A stretch of 64,000 nucleotides of DNA from the NCBI RefSeq assembly GCF_014284305.1, contig NZ_JACOFW010000008.1, positions 91,156 through 155,155 of the forward strand. The letters run 5' to 3'. A program made the position numbers and the translations under genes. Under the pieces are notes generated by a model. That model made no database searches. It was given only the letters and a program-made list of their open reading frames with translations, and was not told where the DNA came from. The stretch's first letter is position 1; the number at the start of each line of letters is the position of its first letter. Below, in pieces: positions 36,659-46,509 of this stretch. The stretch is from Affinundibacterium seohonense (GTDB taxonomy: Bacteria; Pseudomonadota; Gammaproteobacteria; Burkholderiales; Burkholderiaceae_D).

Positions 36659-37782
36659 ACATTTCTCCGTCTTTTTTGTCCACAACTTTTACCGCAGGTC
36701 TCGTCCTCGGCTTAAGTGTTTCAAGTACGTTATTTGTCAGCGAAACAGCGCTGGCCGCTCCAAGTAAGAAAAAAAACCTCGTCCATACCAAGAAAAATAC
36801 CGCGATCAAAACTGATGATGTTCACTATTTGGAGTGGCAAGAGGTCAAAGCCTTCATCACTCAAATGCAAACTCAGCACCAATTTGACCTCACACAATTA
36901 CAGCAAATTCTTGGCAGCGCCCGCTTTGTCGAAAGCGCTGTACAGTTGGTCAAGCCTGCACCACCAGGCAAGCCCAAAAATTGGAAAGCCTACCGCGCCC
37001 GTTTTGTAGAAAATGGCAGAATAACAGCAGGAATTGCATTTTGGGAGCGTAACCAAGAATCCTTAAATCGCGCTGAGAATCTGTATGGCGTTCCAGCAGA
37101 AATCATCGTTGGTCTAATTGGCGTCGAAACCATCTATGGAAAAAATACTGGTAGTTTCCGCGCACTCGATGCACTAACTACACTCGCTTTCTCCTATCCA
37201 GAAACACCGAATCGTGAAGCGCGCATGAACTTTTTTAGGAACGAGCTAGCACAACTTTTGTTATGGACTAGAGATACCGGGATTGATATTCATTCGATCA
37301 AATCCTCATACGCAGGTGCCATCGGATTAGCGCAGTTCATGCCTAGCAGTCTCCGACAATTCGCCATTGATTTTGATGCTGATACGAAGGTCGATCTAAA
37401 AGAATCAGAAGCAGATGCCATCGGTAGCGTCGCAAATTATTTAGCTAAACATGGCTGGCAAAAAAATCTGCCGTATGCCTTCCCCGCCACGTTAATTGGG
37501 CAAGAACCAAGCTCAAGCAAATTCAATGAGGTGCTTGGAAGCGGATTAAAGGCGAATTATGCGATTGAGGATTTGAAATCGATTGTCAGCACTGCTGATG
37601 AGCAAGCACCAAGGCATATCAAATACGGTTTAATTGACCTACAAAATGGAGACGATCCCACCGAGTATTGGCTAGCCACTGAGAATTTTTTCGCCATCAC
37701 CAAGTACAATCGGAGTTACTTTTATGCGATGTCCGTAATCGATTTAGGAAAAGTAGTCGCTCTTGCGAGAAAAAATGAGTAA
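36655..37782 (+). CDS. mltB: Lytic murein transglycosylase B (SLT_2)
   Basis: 375 residues, TTG start whose TTGA overlaps the stop of the transglutaminase gene. A signal peptide ends near ALAA. The SLT_2 domain has the catalytic Glu in GLIGVETIYGKNTG and the substrate-binding SYAGAIGLAQFMPSSLRQFAIDFD. Length matches MltB. There is no lipobox, so the enzyme may be a soluble periplasmic form. Coupled placement suggests a shared envelope task with TgpA. Confidence 0.9.
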   Translation: MNISPSFLSTTFTAGLVLGLSVSSTLFVSETALAAPSKKKNLVHTKKNTAIKTDDVHYLEWQEVKAFITQMQTQHQFDLTQLQQILGSARFVESAVQLVKPAPPGKPKNWKAYRARFVENGRITAGIAFWERNQESLNRAENLYGVPAEIIVGLIGVETIYGKNTGSFRALDALTTLAFSYPETPNREARMNFFRNELAQLLLWTRDTGIDIHSIKSSYAGAIGLAQFMPSSLRQFAIDFDADTKVDLKESEADAIGSVANYLAKHGWQKNLPYAFPATLIGQEPSSSKFNEVLGSGLKANYAIEDLKSIVSTADEQAPRHIKYGLIDLQNGDDPTEYWLATENFFAITKYNRSYFYAMSVIDLGKVVALARKNE

Positions 37783-38129
37783 ATTCTAAAAAATGTCTCT
37801 AGCGGTATCTCCAAATAAGTCACCTAAATGCGTTCCTTTTGGCATTCCAGAAAGAATAAAAATGAGTTTCTTAGCCAAATGTTATGCTGCAAAATAAGCA
37901 CTTTTCAATAAAAAATATTGCAAATAAGAATTTTTTGGTCTAAAGTAATGTTATCTAATGATACATTTATGATGTTTTAGAGGAAAGTGTCAATAGATTT
38001 AACAATTTTCTTACTTAATTTCTTCCGTAATAAGTAGATAAATTTGTTTTAAAGATATAGTATTACTGATTAAATAATTTATTACAGCACCCTCCTGCAA
38101 CATCTATAATCATCAATAACGAGGTAATG
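37783..38129. other. AT-rich intergenic region before small HTH gene
   Basis: About 340 bp, very AT-rich, with no gene. It must carry the promoter for the HTH gene. The long A/T tracts would favour bending or nucleoid-protein binding; no clear operator could be chosen. Confidence 0.4.
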
Positions 38130-38438
38130 ATGCCAAACTTGACACAACTAGAATCAGATGAAATCGACTACGATCCAAATAATCTTTTGGATACTTTAAT
38201 CAAACAATTGCATTTGAAAAATGATGCTGCATTGTCCCGCGCACTCGAAGTTGCACCGCCGGTCATCAGTAAAATTCGTCATCGTCGTTTACCAGTTGGC
38301 GCATCATTGCTGATCCGTATGCATGAAATCAGTGATGTGAGTATTAAAGATCTGCGCGCATTAATGGGCGACCGTCGTGCCAAATTCCGCATCAGTGATA
38401 AGCAATTTAAACCGAAAGATGCCGATAACAAAGGCTAA
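38130..38438 (+). CDS. Small helix-turn-helix DNA-binding protein
   Basis: 102 residues from the second of two adjacent ATGs (38130), which has the better spacing from GAGG at 38121. Helical core LLDTLIKQLHLKNDAALSRALEVAPPVISKIRHRRLPVGASLLIRM fits a Cro/CI-like HTH (A-L-S-R-x-L-x-V-x-x-x-x-I-S-K). Short basic tail. Such single-domain proteins are widespread in Oxalobacteraceae; function unknown. Monocistronic, with own terminator. Confidence 0.8.
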   Translation: MPNLTQLESDEIDYDPNNLLDTLIKQLHLKNDAALSRALEVAPPVISKIRHRRLPVGASLLIRMHEISDVSIKDLRALMGDRRAKFRISDKQFKPKDADNKG

Positions 38439-38460
38439 TTTTTGTTGCATTGAACAAAAA

Positions 38461-38497
38461 AAATCGAAGCTTAGTTAGAAACTAGCTTCGATTTTTT
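38461..38497 (+). terminator. Terminator after small HTH gene
   Basis: AAATCGAAGCT (38461-38471) pairs with AGCTTCGATTT around a 12-base loop, followed by T residues. Confidence 0.85.
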
Positions 38498-38546
38498 ATT
38501 GCTCGTTGTATTTCAACAACATGTTAGCTGTTGTTTCTTAACAGCA

Positions 38547-39449
38547 TTAAGCAGGAAAAACACCTGTAGATAAGTATCGGTCACCTCGATCGCAGACGAT
38601 AAACACTATGGTGGCATTTTCTACCGTTTGAGCAATTCTCAATGCGACTTCACAGGCACCTGCTGCTGAGATACCACAAAAAATTCCCTCTTCGACCGCC
38701 AGTCTTCTCGCCATGGCCTCTGCACTTGACTGACTAACTGACTCCAAGCCATCTATCTGATCGGGTTTAAAAATTTTGGGCAAATAAGCCTCGGGCCATT
38801 TTCGGATTCCGGGAATTTGCGAACCATCTTCCGGCTGTACGCCGACAATCTGCACATCAGCGCTTTGTTCTTTTAAGAACTTAGAAACCCCCATAATCGT
38901 CCCGGTTGTTCCCATAGCGCTAACAAAATGAGTGATTTGACCCCGAGTGTCTCGCCAGATTTCTGGCCCAGTGCTTTCATAGTGAGCCAATGGATTATCT
39001 GCATTGGCAAATTGATCAAGAATCAATCCCTTGCCTTCTTTCTGCATTTGCTCAGCCAAATCACGTGCCGTCTCCATACCTCCAGACTGTGGAGTCAAGA
39101 CAATCTGTGCTCCATAAGCGGCCATACTTTGACGACGCTCAACACTCAAATGTTCTGGCATTAACAAAACCATTTTATAGCCACGCATAGCAGCAGCCAT
39201 CGCCAAAGCGATCCCTGTATTTCCACTTGTCGCTTCAATTAAGGTATCGCCTGGCTTAATCTGACCTCGTTCTTCAGCTCGTTTAATCATAGACAAAGCT
39301 GGTCTGTCCTTTACGGAGCCTGCAGGATTATTTCCTTCCAATTTACCAAGAATAATATTATTACGACGCTTGGCCTCTTCGCCGGGTAAGCGCTGCAAAC
39401 GAACCAGAGGTGTGTTACCTATTGTGTCTTCAATCGTGAAATAGCTCAT
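38547..39449 (-). CDS. cysM: Cysteine synthase B
   Basis: 300 residues from the ATG at 39449 (MSYFTIEDTIGNTPLVRLQ); a frame 11 codons longer is less family-like. PLP lysine in NPAGSVKDRPA, phosphate-binding EATSGNTGIALA and Ser-rich GISAAGAC. Makes cysteine from O-acetylserine and sulfide or thiosulfate. CysM rather than CysK by overall pattern. Single gene. Confidence 0.92.
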   Translation of the reverse strand: MSYFTIEDTIGNTPLVRLQRLPGEEAKRRNNIILGKLEGNNPAGSVKDRPALSMIKRAEERGQIKPGDTLIEATSGNTGIALAMAAAMRGYKMVLLMPEHLSVERRQSMAAYGAQIVLTPQSGGMETARDLAEQMQKEGKGLILDQFANADNPLAHYESTGPEIWRDTRGQITHFVSAMGTTGTIMGVSKFLKEQSADVQIVGVQPEDGSQIPGIRKWPEAYLPKIFKPDQIDGLESVSQSSAEAMARRLAVEEGIFCGISAAGACEVALRIAQTVENATIVFIVCDRGDRYLSTGVFPA

Positions 39450-39560
39450 AATGGTCGGGGCGTAATAGAAATGCAAACCCATATTTTAATCCTTGTGTAT
39501 GCTTTCTGCTTAGTTCAACTCACAAGCGTCCACTTATATCAAATTTAAGTATTCATCTTC

Positions 39561-39597
39561 AAAAAAAAATCCTCAAATGCTGGCACTTGAGGATTCC
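39561..39597 (-). terminator. Terminator of the ComEA-like gene
   Basis: AATCCTCAA pairs with TTGAGGATT; on the minus strand a long run of T follows, so it terminates the ComEA-like gene that ends at 39626. Confidence 0.82.
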
Positions 39598-39625
39598 TAT
39601 TTTTCATCAAACAACACATCGGAAT

Positions 39626-39982
39626 TTATTTAGTCGTTGCTTTCACCGAGGTGTTTGTTTTGGCGTTGGCCGTATTATCTGATTTCACGTCAGCTTTTGT
39701 ATTTGCTACTGGCTTCGCTTGTCCATTCACAGTCAGTCCCGCATCTGACAGCTTAATCGCATTCTTTTCGCCTATGCCTTTTACGCGGCTCTCAAAGTCT
39801 GCCCAGTCTTTAAAATTTCCACCCTTAGTTCGTTCCGCCAAAATAGCTTTCGACTTCGCCGGACCTATACCTTTTACGCCATCTAAAGCTGCTTGATCAG
39901 CTTTGTTCACATCCACATCGGCAAAGGCAAAACTGATACTTGCGACTAAAGCAGCAACAGCAAATATGATCTTTTTTAACAT
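39626..39982 (-). CDS. ComEA-like helix-hairpin-helix DNA-binding protein
   Basis: 118 residues with signal peptide (to about AFA). The double HhH core VDVNKADQAALDGVKGIGPAKSKAILAER...FESRVKGIGEKNA is typical of ComEA, the periplasmic DNA receptor in natural competence. It has a low-complexity Thr/Lys/Asn tail (about 85-118). Lacks the ComEA transmembrane anchor, like other proteobacterial versions. No other competence gene next to it. Confidence 0.85.
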   Translation of the reverse strand: MLKKIIFAVAALVASISFAFADVDVNKADQAALDGVKGIGPAKSKAILAERTKGGNFKDWADFESRVKGIGEKNAIKLSDAGLTVNGQAKPVANTKADVKSDNTANAKTNTSVKATTK

Positions 39983-40023
39983 CGTAAGCTCCCAATAAAT
40001 GAAATTAATAAAATATGATCTGC

Positions 40024-40055
40024 TTGCAATGATAAATATAAATTTATCATTGCAA
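40024..40055. repeat. 14-bp perfect inverted repeat between comEA-like gene and rfaE1
   Basis: TTGCAATGATAAAT (40024-40037) is the exact reverse complement of ATTTATCATTGCAA (40042-40055) with a 4-base loop. No T-tract follows on the minus strand. It lies 42 bp upstream of the ComEA-like start codon and 30 bp after rfaE1. Operator, terminator or both; I cannot decide. Confidence 0.6.
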
Positions 40056-40084
40056 ATACATATTACATTAAATTTATTAAAAGG

Positions 40085-41005
40085 TTACACTTTTTGAAAT
40101 AATTCTTCTCTCGTAACGGTTGCTGTTCCCAATTTACCAACAACAATGCCGCCAGCTTGATTTGCAATTAACACAGCATCGTGCAAATTTTTGCCCTCTG
40201 CCAACATCGCGGCGACCGTTGCGATCACAGTATCACCGGCGCCGGACACATCAAATACCTCACGCGCCATTGCCGGCACATGCAGAATTTCTTCATCACT
40301 AAATAAAGTCATACCCTCTTCTGACCGGGTGAGTAATAAGGCCGCGATATCCAGCTCTTTACGCAGTGCCTGCGCCTTATTTGTTAAGTCAGCTTCGTCT
40401 TTCCAACTGCCAATCACTTGACGCAATTCTGACTTGTTTGGTGTTAATAGGCTGGCACCTTGATAAATCGAATAATCACTGCCCTTGGGATCAACCAACA
40501 CATATTTACCGAGCTGTTTTGCGAGCGCGATCATAGTCGCGACGTTCACCAGACTACCTTTGGCGTAATCGGATAATACAATCACATCATGATCGGCAAT
40601 CAGGCTATTAAAGCGTGACAATTTATCCTGCAGAATCTGCTCTGTTGGCTTCTCTTCGAAATCGATGCGAATCAATTGTTGTTGGCGACCAATGACACGT
40701 AATTTAATAATTGTCGAGATACTAGGGTCGTGGTTCAAATAACTACGAATTCCAACTTCACTCAACAAAGTCTCGACATTGCGACCCGCCTCATCTTCAC
40801 CAATCACGCCTAGCAAGCTGGTTTCGATGCCTAATGCCACGACATTACGCGCTACGTTCGCAGCACCGCCCAGGCGTTCCTCACGTCGCTCCACGCGCAC
40901 GATCGGCACTGGTGCTTCGGGGGAAATGCGATTGACTTCACCAAACCAATAGCGGTCCAGCATCACATCGCCCGCCACCAAAATACGCTTTTGTGTACTC
41001 GTCAT
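40085..41005 (-). CDS. rfaE1: D-glycero-beta-D-manno-heptose-7-phosphate kinase
   Basis: 306 residues, the kinase half only of HldE: PfkB-type, RILVAGDVMLDRYWFGEV at the N-terminus and the C-terminal DVSGAGDTVIATVAAML with the catalytic Asp. The adenylyltransferase half is absent here, as in species where rfaE1 and rfaE2 are separate. Feeds ADP-heptose for LPS inner core. Follows ugd by 36 bp, probably co-transcribed. Confidence 0.93.
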   Translation of the reverse strand: MTSTQKRILVAGDVMLDRYWFGEVNRISPEAPVPIVRVERREERLGGAANVARNVVALGIETSLLGVIGEDEAGRNVETLLSEVGIRSYLNHDPSISTIIKLRVIGRQQQLIRIDFEEKPTEQILQDKLSRFNSLIADHDVIVLSDYAKGSLVNVATMIALAKQLGKYVLVDPKGSDYSIYQGASLLTPNKSELRQVIGSWKDEADLTNKAQALRKELDIAALLLTRSEEGMTLFSDEEILHVPAMAREVFDVSGAGDTVIATVAAMLAEGKNLHDAVLIANQAGGIVVGKLGTATVTREELFQKV

Positions 41006-41041
41006 AGTTTTATATTGGTTTTATATTAGCTTAGATTTGAC

Positions 41042-42415
41042 TTAATCTTTAGTCAGTACCGCGCGACCAATCGCGTGATATTCAATGTCCAAAGACTTTA
41101 CCGAACGTGGATCGTATAAATTACGCCCATCAAAAATGACTGCATGCTTTAAGCTAGCCTTAACTTGATTCAGATCTGCAGTGCGGAAAATTTTCCATTC
41201 GGTGACGATCACCAAGGCATCTGCCGCTAGCAACGCCGCTTGCGGATCTGCCGCAAATTTAATCTGCTTTAACAATTCAGGCGCATGTGCAAAATCCAGC
41301 GCCAACACACGTCGCGCTTCGTCAATCGCTACCGGATCAAAAGCAACAATGTGTGCACCTGCACGCAATAGCTCTTGTACCAGCACCCGTGAAGAGGCTG
41401 CACGCATGTCGTCGGTATCCGGTTTGAACGCCAAACCCCAAAGAGCGAATTTCAAACCTTGCAAATTTTTACCGTACTTCGCAAAAATTTTTGCGCCCAA
41501 CACATGCTTCTGAGTTTCGTTCACATCTTCAACAGCTTGCAAGATTTTCAGCTCATGACCGTACTCTTGTGATGTGCGCACCAATGCTTGTACGTCTTTC
41601 GGAAAACACGAGCCGCCATAGCCACAGCCTGCCATCAAAAAACCTGGCCCTATGCGTGGATCAGAACCTATGCCCTTACGTACTGCCTCGATATCCACAC
41701 CGACTTTGTCCGCCAAGTTCGCTAATTCATTCATAAATGAAATACGTGTCGCTAACATCGCATTGGCAGCGTATTTCGTAAACTCAGCGGAACGTACATC
41801 CATCCAATAAATTTGATGACCAGCCGCTTCAAAACTTGCATACACCTCACGCATCACTTGTTGTGCACGTAGACCTTGTTCGTCATTGCCATGACCAATC
41901 ACGAGGCGATCCGGCTTCATGAAATCGGCAACAGCAGCGCCTTCTTTCAAAAATTCAGGATTTGAAGTGACTGCAAAATCCAAATCAGATTGACGTGCAT
42001 TCAACTCTTCAGCTATCGCCGCAGAAACACGGTCCGCTGTACCGACTGGAACAGTTGATTTATCGACGACCACTTTAAAACGCGTCATGTATTTACCGAT
42101 ATTTCGTGCGGCAGCTACCACATATTGTAGATCCGCAGAACCATCTTCATCCGGCGGCGTACCAACCGCGATAAACTGCACGTCACCATGCGCCACACTA
42201 GCGGCGGCATCAGTAGAGAAGCGCAAACGCCCAGCAGCGACATTACGCGCAACAACTTCATCCAGACCTGGTTCGTGAATTGGGATGCCGCCACCATTCA
42301 AAATATCGATCTTGCGCTGATCCACATCCAAACAAAAGACGTCATGACCGACTTCAGCCAAGCACGCACCAGTTACTAAACCTACGTAACCTGTACCAAC
42401 AATCGTTATTTTCAT
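41042..42415 (-). CDS. ugd: UDP-glucose 6-dehydrogenase
   Basis: 457 residues. NAD-binding [21 protein letters not shown], catalytic Cys in [11 protein letters not shown], and the C-terminal UDP-binding domain ([15 protein letters not shown]). Oxidises UDP-glucose to UDP-glucuronate for polysaccharide or lipid A modification. Upstream of rfaE1 in the same operon. Confidence 0.95.
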   Translation of the reverse strand: MKITIVGTGYVGLVTGACLAEVGHDVFCLDVDQRKIDILNGGGIPIHEPGLDEVVARNVAAGRLRFSTDAAASVAHGDVQFIAVGTPPDEDGSADLQYVVAAARNIGKYMTRFKVVVDKSTVPVGTADRVSAAIAEELNARQSDLDFAVTSNPEFLKEGAAVADFMKPDRLVIGHGNDEQGLRAQQVMREVYASFEAAGHQIYWMDVRSAEFTKYAANAMLATRISFMNELANLADKVGVDIEAVRKGIGSDPRIGPGFLMAGCGYGGSCFPKDVQALVRTSQEYGHELKILQAVEDVNETQKHVLGAKIFAKYGKNLQGLKFALWGLAFKPDTDDMRAASSRVLVQELLRAGAHIVAFDPVAIDEARRVLALDFAHAPELLKQIKFAADPQAALLAADALVIVTEWKIFRTADLNQVKASLKHAVIFDGRNLYDPRSVKSLDIEYHAIGRAVLTKD

Positions 42416-42464
42416 TTCTAGAATATTTCCTTAAAAAAGAGCGTGAGCCTAGCTTGCAAAAAAA

Positions 42465-42530
42465 CAGAGGCGCAGAGTACGCGGGGAAAAACGGCAAAAT
42501 AAAAATCTCTCTGCGTCGTCTGCGCCTCTG
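42465..42530. repeat. Imperfect inverted repeat (GC-rich REP-like unit)
   Basis: CAGAGGCGCAGA (42465-42476) is the reverse complement of TCTGCGCCTCTG (42519-42530), and an imperfect match continues inward. The sequence resembles the CTCTGCGTCTCTGCGCCTCTG repeat seen in many bacterial genomes. It lies between lapB and ugd and stands out from the flanking AT-rich sequence. Confidence 0.65.
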
Positions 42531-42564
42531 CGGCTAAGTCTTTATATTATCGCGCTACATAAAC

Positions 42565-43740
42565 TCAATTCATTACATTCAATTCTTCCGTGCGGCGCGG
42601 TGGGTAAGTTTCCCACTTACTGCAACCAGGGCATTGCCAATAGAATTGACGTGCTTTAAAACCGCAGTGGGTACATTGATAACGTGTAAATTTTTGTGCA
42701 TAGCCACTGACTAGATTCTTAACAATAGAAAGCTCTGGCAACACTTCCGGCGGCGCGACCATCATGCGTGCATCAAGCAATTTATCTAAGCCCAATAGGG
42801 TCGGCGTGCGACGCAATTCATTGCTGACTAATTGATTTGCTTCTGCGACCGTTTCTAACTCTAAAGTCGCTTTAAAAACGACTTCCAATAAATCGATAGA
42901 GGGCGTTTCTGCCATATACAACTTCAACAAGTTCAAACCTTCGTGTGGTCGCTCTAATTTGCGGTAGCCATCCATCAAGCGTTGCGCGACCAAAGCGACA
43001 TGTGGCACGCTTTGCTGTTCGACTCTGCGCCAAGCTAATACCGCCTGTTCGACATCACCTTTTGCCAAATGAATGTCACCAGTCAAAATCGCCGCACGCA
43101 CATTGTGGCGGTCTGTAGCGATCGCTTTATCCAGCATCACCATCGCTGCTTCGGGATGTGTATGAACGAGCTCATCTTGCGCGATTTCACAGTAAAATTG
43201 GGCAATTTCTTTTTGTCTGCCACCCGCACCTGATTCTTGCAATGCATGGGCGGCATCTATCGCGCGCAACCATTCTTTTTCACGTTGGTAAATTTCTAGC
43301 AAAGCCTTTCGTGCTGGGATGGCATATTGGCCTGCAACCAATTGATTGAAAGTTTCTTCAGCGCGATCTAACAGCCCCGCCTTCAGGTAATCTTGCCCCA
43401 ATTCGAACATTGCTTGCGTCTGCTGTTCTATCGGTAAATCAGGACGAGATAATAAATTCTGATGGACACGAATTGCACGTTCGGTTTCACCACGTCGACG
43501 GAATAAATTGCCGAGCGCAAAATGCAACTCAACTGTCTCCGGATTCAGTTTCAAGATTTCGATAAAAGCATCAATCGCCTTATCGGGTTGGTCATTGAGA
43601 AGAAAATTTAGACCCTTAAAATAACCTTTAGGCAGACTGCTGGACTCAGAGATCAATTGACGGATATCGACCCGCGCAGCAATCCAACCAAGGCTAAAAA
43701 ATAGAGGAATACCTAGTAACCACCAGATTTCAAATTCCAT
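42565..43740 (-). CDS. lapB: Lipopolysaccharide assembly protein LapB
   Basis: 391 residues. N-terminal membrane anchor (about 4-20), TPR repeats over most of the length, and the C-terminal rubredoxin-like metal site CTHCGFKARQFYWQCPGCSKW. In E. coli LapB controls LpxC degradation through FtsH. lapA lies just upstream, as usual. Confidence 0.94.
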   Translation of the reverse strand: MEFEIWWLLGIPLFFSLGWIAARVDIRQLISESSSLPKGYFKGLNFLLNDQPDKAIDAFIEILKLNPETVELHFALGNLFRRRGETERAIRVHQNLLSRPDLPIEQQTQAMFELGQDYLKAGLLDRAEETFNQLVAGQYAIPARKALLEIYQREKEWLRAIDAAHALQESGAGGRQKEIAQFYCEIAQDELVHTHPEAAMVMLDKAIATDRHNVRAAILTGDIHLAKGDVEQAVLAWRRVEQQSVPHVALVAQRLMDGYRKLERPHEGLNLLKLYMAETPSIDLLEVVFKATLELETVAEANQLVSNELRRTPTLLGLDKLLDARMMVAPPEVLPELSIVKNLVSGYAQKFTRYQCTHCGFKARQFYWQCPGCSKWETYPPRRTEELNVMN

Positions 43741-43777
43741 AGTAACGGGTCTCAGTACGAGGATTAAATATTAAGAT

Positions 43778-44104
43778 TTAAGAATTGCGGATTACGTTAG
43801 GAATCGCGTCCGGTGTTGGTGCTTGATTTGCAGCCACCTGCTCAAGTTGACGCTCTTTCTCGATTTCCGCTATGGTCTTTTTATGACGCGAAATATCACG
43901 ACGATGACGGAACACCATCGGTGCCATCGCCAACAAACAAAACACAGCACCAGCCACAAAAAAACATAACAACAAGATCACCAAAGGTGCCGATTGCTGG
44001 TAGCCCCAGAAATACTCAAGTGTCACGATTTTGTCGTTCTTCAGGGCAAAGCCCAAAAAGGCAATAAAGACCAGCAGCCAAATAAATTTTGAAATAATTT
44101 TCAT
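43778..44104 (-). CDS. lapA: Lipopolysaccharide assembly protein LapA (DUF1049)
   Basis: 108 residues, two transmembrane helices (about 5-23 and 42-65) and a cytoplasmic coiled-coil tail; the DUF1049 pattern (VTLEYFWG...APLVILLLCFFVAG) is clear. Co-transcribed with lapB. Confidence 0.9.
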   Translation of the reverse strand: MKIISKFIWLLVFIAFLGFALKNDKIVTLEYFWGYQQSAPLVILLLCFFVAGAVFCLLAMAPMVFRHRRDISRHKKTIAEIEKERQLEQVAANQAPTPDAIPNVIRNS

Positions 44105-44230
44105 AGTTAACCTAAGTTGCCTAAATTACGAATAGCAATCAAAGTGGTACATGCTCAAGAATCAGCTTAATTACGAATACCGATTCATCGACATACACAA
44201 GACATTGACTCAACAAATGAAATTGTACGT

Positions 44231-44271
44231 GAAAAAAAACGGCATATCGGGAAATCCCTTATGCCGTTTTG
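44231..44271 (-). terminator. Terminator after the rpsA-ihfB unit
   Basis: AAAACGGCAT pairs with ATGCCGTTTT around a 20-base loop that can itself fold; on the minus strand a T-run follows. It separates ihfB from lapA, so lapA probably has its own promoter. Confidence 0.8.
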
Positions 44272-44317
44272 TTTTCTTAGTGCAAATTACTCACTTTTTT
44301 CCACACTTGATCACACT

Positions 44318-44623
44318 TTAATCATGCAGTATGGGCTGGCCGACTGTCGCATCCACCCTTTCGCGCAATTCTTTACCTGGTTTGAAATGTGGTACCCGTT
44401 TTTCAGGCACCATCACTTTGTCACCAGATTTAGGATTACGTCCAATTCGGGGTGGACGGCTATTTAAAGCGAAACTACCAAAGCCGCGAATTTCTATACG
44501 CTGGCCAGTAGCCAATGCATCGGACATCGCGTCCAAAATAGTTTTGACGGCGATATCCACATCTTTTGCAACCAGTTGTGGATACCGCTCAGCCAGACGA
44601 GCAATTAGCTCTGACTTGGTCAT
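44318..44623 (-). CDS. ihfB: Integration host factor subunit beta
   Basis: 101 residues, HU/IHF family with [16 protein letters not shown] and the DNA arm [23 protein letters not shown]; the residues fit the beta subunit. Lies directly downstream of rpsA, the classic order. Confidence 0.95.
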   Translation of the reverse strand: MTKSELIARLAERYPQLVAKDVDIAVKTILDAMSDALATGQRIEIRGFGSFALNSRPPRIGRNPKSGDKVMVPEKRVPHFKPGKELRERVDATVGQPILHD

Positions 44624-44643
44624 AAATAAGGCCTAGTCGTTGC

Positions 44644-46365
44644 TTAGTTTTTGTTGTCGAGCTTAGCTTTCAACAAAGCACCGAGGCTTGTTGTGCCAGA
44701 AGCCGCATTGGCGTCAACCGCTGTTGCCATCTTTTGCATAGCTTCTTGTGTATCAGCGCTATCTTTTGCTTTGATAGACAATTGGATACCACGTGCTTTA
44801 CGGTCGATGTTCAATACCAACGCTTCAACTGTGTCGCCAACTTTCAAGTGTGTACCAGCATCTTCCACGCGGTCACGGGAGATTTCTGATGCACGCAAGT
44901 AGCCTTCAACTTCGTCAGCCAATTGGATTACAGCGCCTTTAGCTTCAACAGATTTCACTGTACCAGTGACCAATGCGCCCTTGTCGTTCATTGCGCAGTA
45001 GTTGTTGAATGGGTCGCCTTCCAATTGCTTAACGCCTAAGGAAACGCGCTCACGCTCAACGTCGATCGCCAATACGATGGCTTCCAACTCGTCACCTTTC
45101 TTGAAGCGACGAACTGCTTCTTCACCTGTTTCGTTCCAAGACAAATCAGACAAATGCACCAAACCATCGATATTGCCTGTCAAGCCAATGAACACGCCGA
45201 AGTCAGTGATAGACTTGATCGCGCCTTTAACTTTGTCGCCTTTTTTGAAGTTCAAGGAGAAGTCATCCCATGGATTTGCTTTGCACTGTTTCATGCCCAA
45301 GCTGATACGACGACGTTCTTCGTCGATTTCCAGAACCATAACTTCAACTTCGTCGCCCAATTGAACAACTTTGTTTGGTGCAACGTTTTTGTTTGTCCAA
45401 TCCATTTCTGAAACGTGGACCAAACCTTCGATACCTTGCTCGACTTCAACGAACGCACCGTAGTCAGTGAGGTTCGTTACTTTACCGAACAAACGTGTGT
45501 TTGCTGGGTAACGACGTGCCAAACCTGTCCAAGGATCGTCGCCCAATTGCTTAACGCCCAGGGACACACGGTTTTTCTCTTGATCAAATTTGAGGATCTT
45601 AGCAGTGATTTCTTGACCAACTGTAAGCACTTCAGATGGGTGACGCACACGACGCCATGCCAAATCAGTGATGTGCAACAAGCCATCGATGCCGCCCAAA
45701 TCAACGAACGCACCGTAGTCAGTGATGTTTTTAACCAAGCCAGTAACCACTGTGCCTTCTTTCAGGTTTTCCATCAATTTCTGACGTTCTTCACCCATAG
45801 ACGCTTCAACAACGGCACGACGTGACAACACTACGTTGTTACGTTTACGGTCGAGCTTGATAACTTTGAATTCCATAGTCTTGCCTTCGTAAGGAGTTGT
45901 ATCCTTAACTGGGCGTGTATCAACCAAAGAACCTGGCAAGAAAGCGCGGATGCCGTTCGTGAGAACAGTCAAACCACCTTTAACTTTACCATTAACTGTA
46001 CCTACTACCATTTCGCCAGACTCAAGCGCTTTTTCGAGAGCGAGCCATGATGCCAAACGTTTTGCTTTGTCACGGGACAAGATTGTGTCGCCGAAACCAT
46101 TTTCCAATGATTCGATCGCTACGGATACGAAATCACCGATGTTAACTTCCAATTCACCTTGGTCGTTTTTGAATTCTTCAACAGGGATGAATGCTTCTGA
46201 TTTGAGGCCAGCATTAACGATCACGAAGTTGTGGTCGATGCGAACGACTTCAGCAGAAATCACTTCGCCAGAGCGCATATCTTGGCGGGATAAAGATTCT
46301 TCGAACAATGCTGCAAAGCTGTCAGCACCAGTTGCGAAATCTTGAGTCATGAATACAGTAGACAT
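44644..46365 (-). CDS. rpsA: 30S ribosomal protein S1
   Basis: 573 residues, six S1 (OB-fold) repeats such as [28 protein letters not shown] and [30 protein letters not shown]. Length matches beta/gamma-proteobacterial S1. Between cmk and ihfB as usual. Binds mRNA on the small subunit. Confidence 0.97.
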   Translation of the reverse strand: MSTVFMTQDFATGADSFAALFEESLSRQDMRSGEVISAEVVRIDHNFVIVNAGLKSEAFIPVEEFKNDQGELEVNIGDFVSVAIESLENGFGDTILSRDKAKRLASWLALEKALESGEMVVGTVNGKVKGGLTVLTNGIRAFLPGSLVDTRPVKDTTPYEGKTMEFKVIKLDRKRNNVVLSRRAVVEASMGEERQKLMENLKEGTVVTGLVKNITDYGAFVDLGGIDGLLHITDLAWRRVRHPSEVLTVGQEITAKILKFDQEKNRVSLGVKQLGDDPWTGLARRYPANTRLFGKVTNLTDYGAFVEVEQGIEGLVHVSEMDWTNKNVAPNKVVQLGDEVEVMVLEIDEERRRISLGMKQCKANPWDDFSLNFKKGDKVKGAIKSITDFGVFIGLTGNIDGLVHLSDLSWNETGEEAVRRFKKGDELEAIVLAIDVERERVSLGVKQLEGDPFNNYCAMNDKGALVTGTVKSVEAKGAVIQLADEVEGYLRASEISRDRVEDAGTHLKVGDTVEALVLNIDRKARGIQLSIKAKDSADTQEAMQKMATAVDANAASGTTSLGALLKAKLDNKN

Positions 46366-46509
46366 AATATTTACGGGTTAGCCGGAATAGGACGAAAGGT
46401 CTATTTACCGGGATGGGTTAAACAACCCCATTTTGATTTTGCATCGAAGTAAAAACAAAGTGGGAACTAAACACGCGTTAAGAATTGTTCGAGCAATTCA
46501 GCAGACGAA

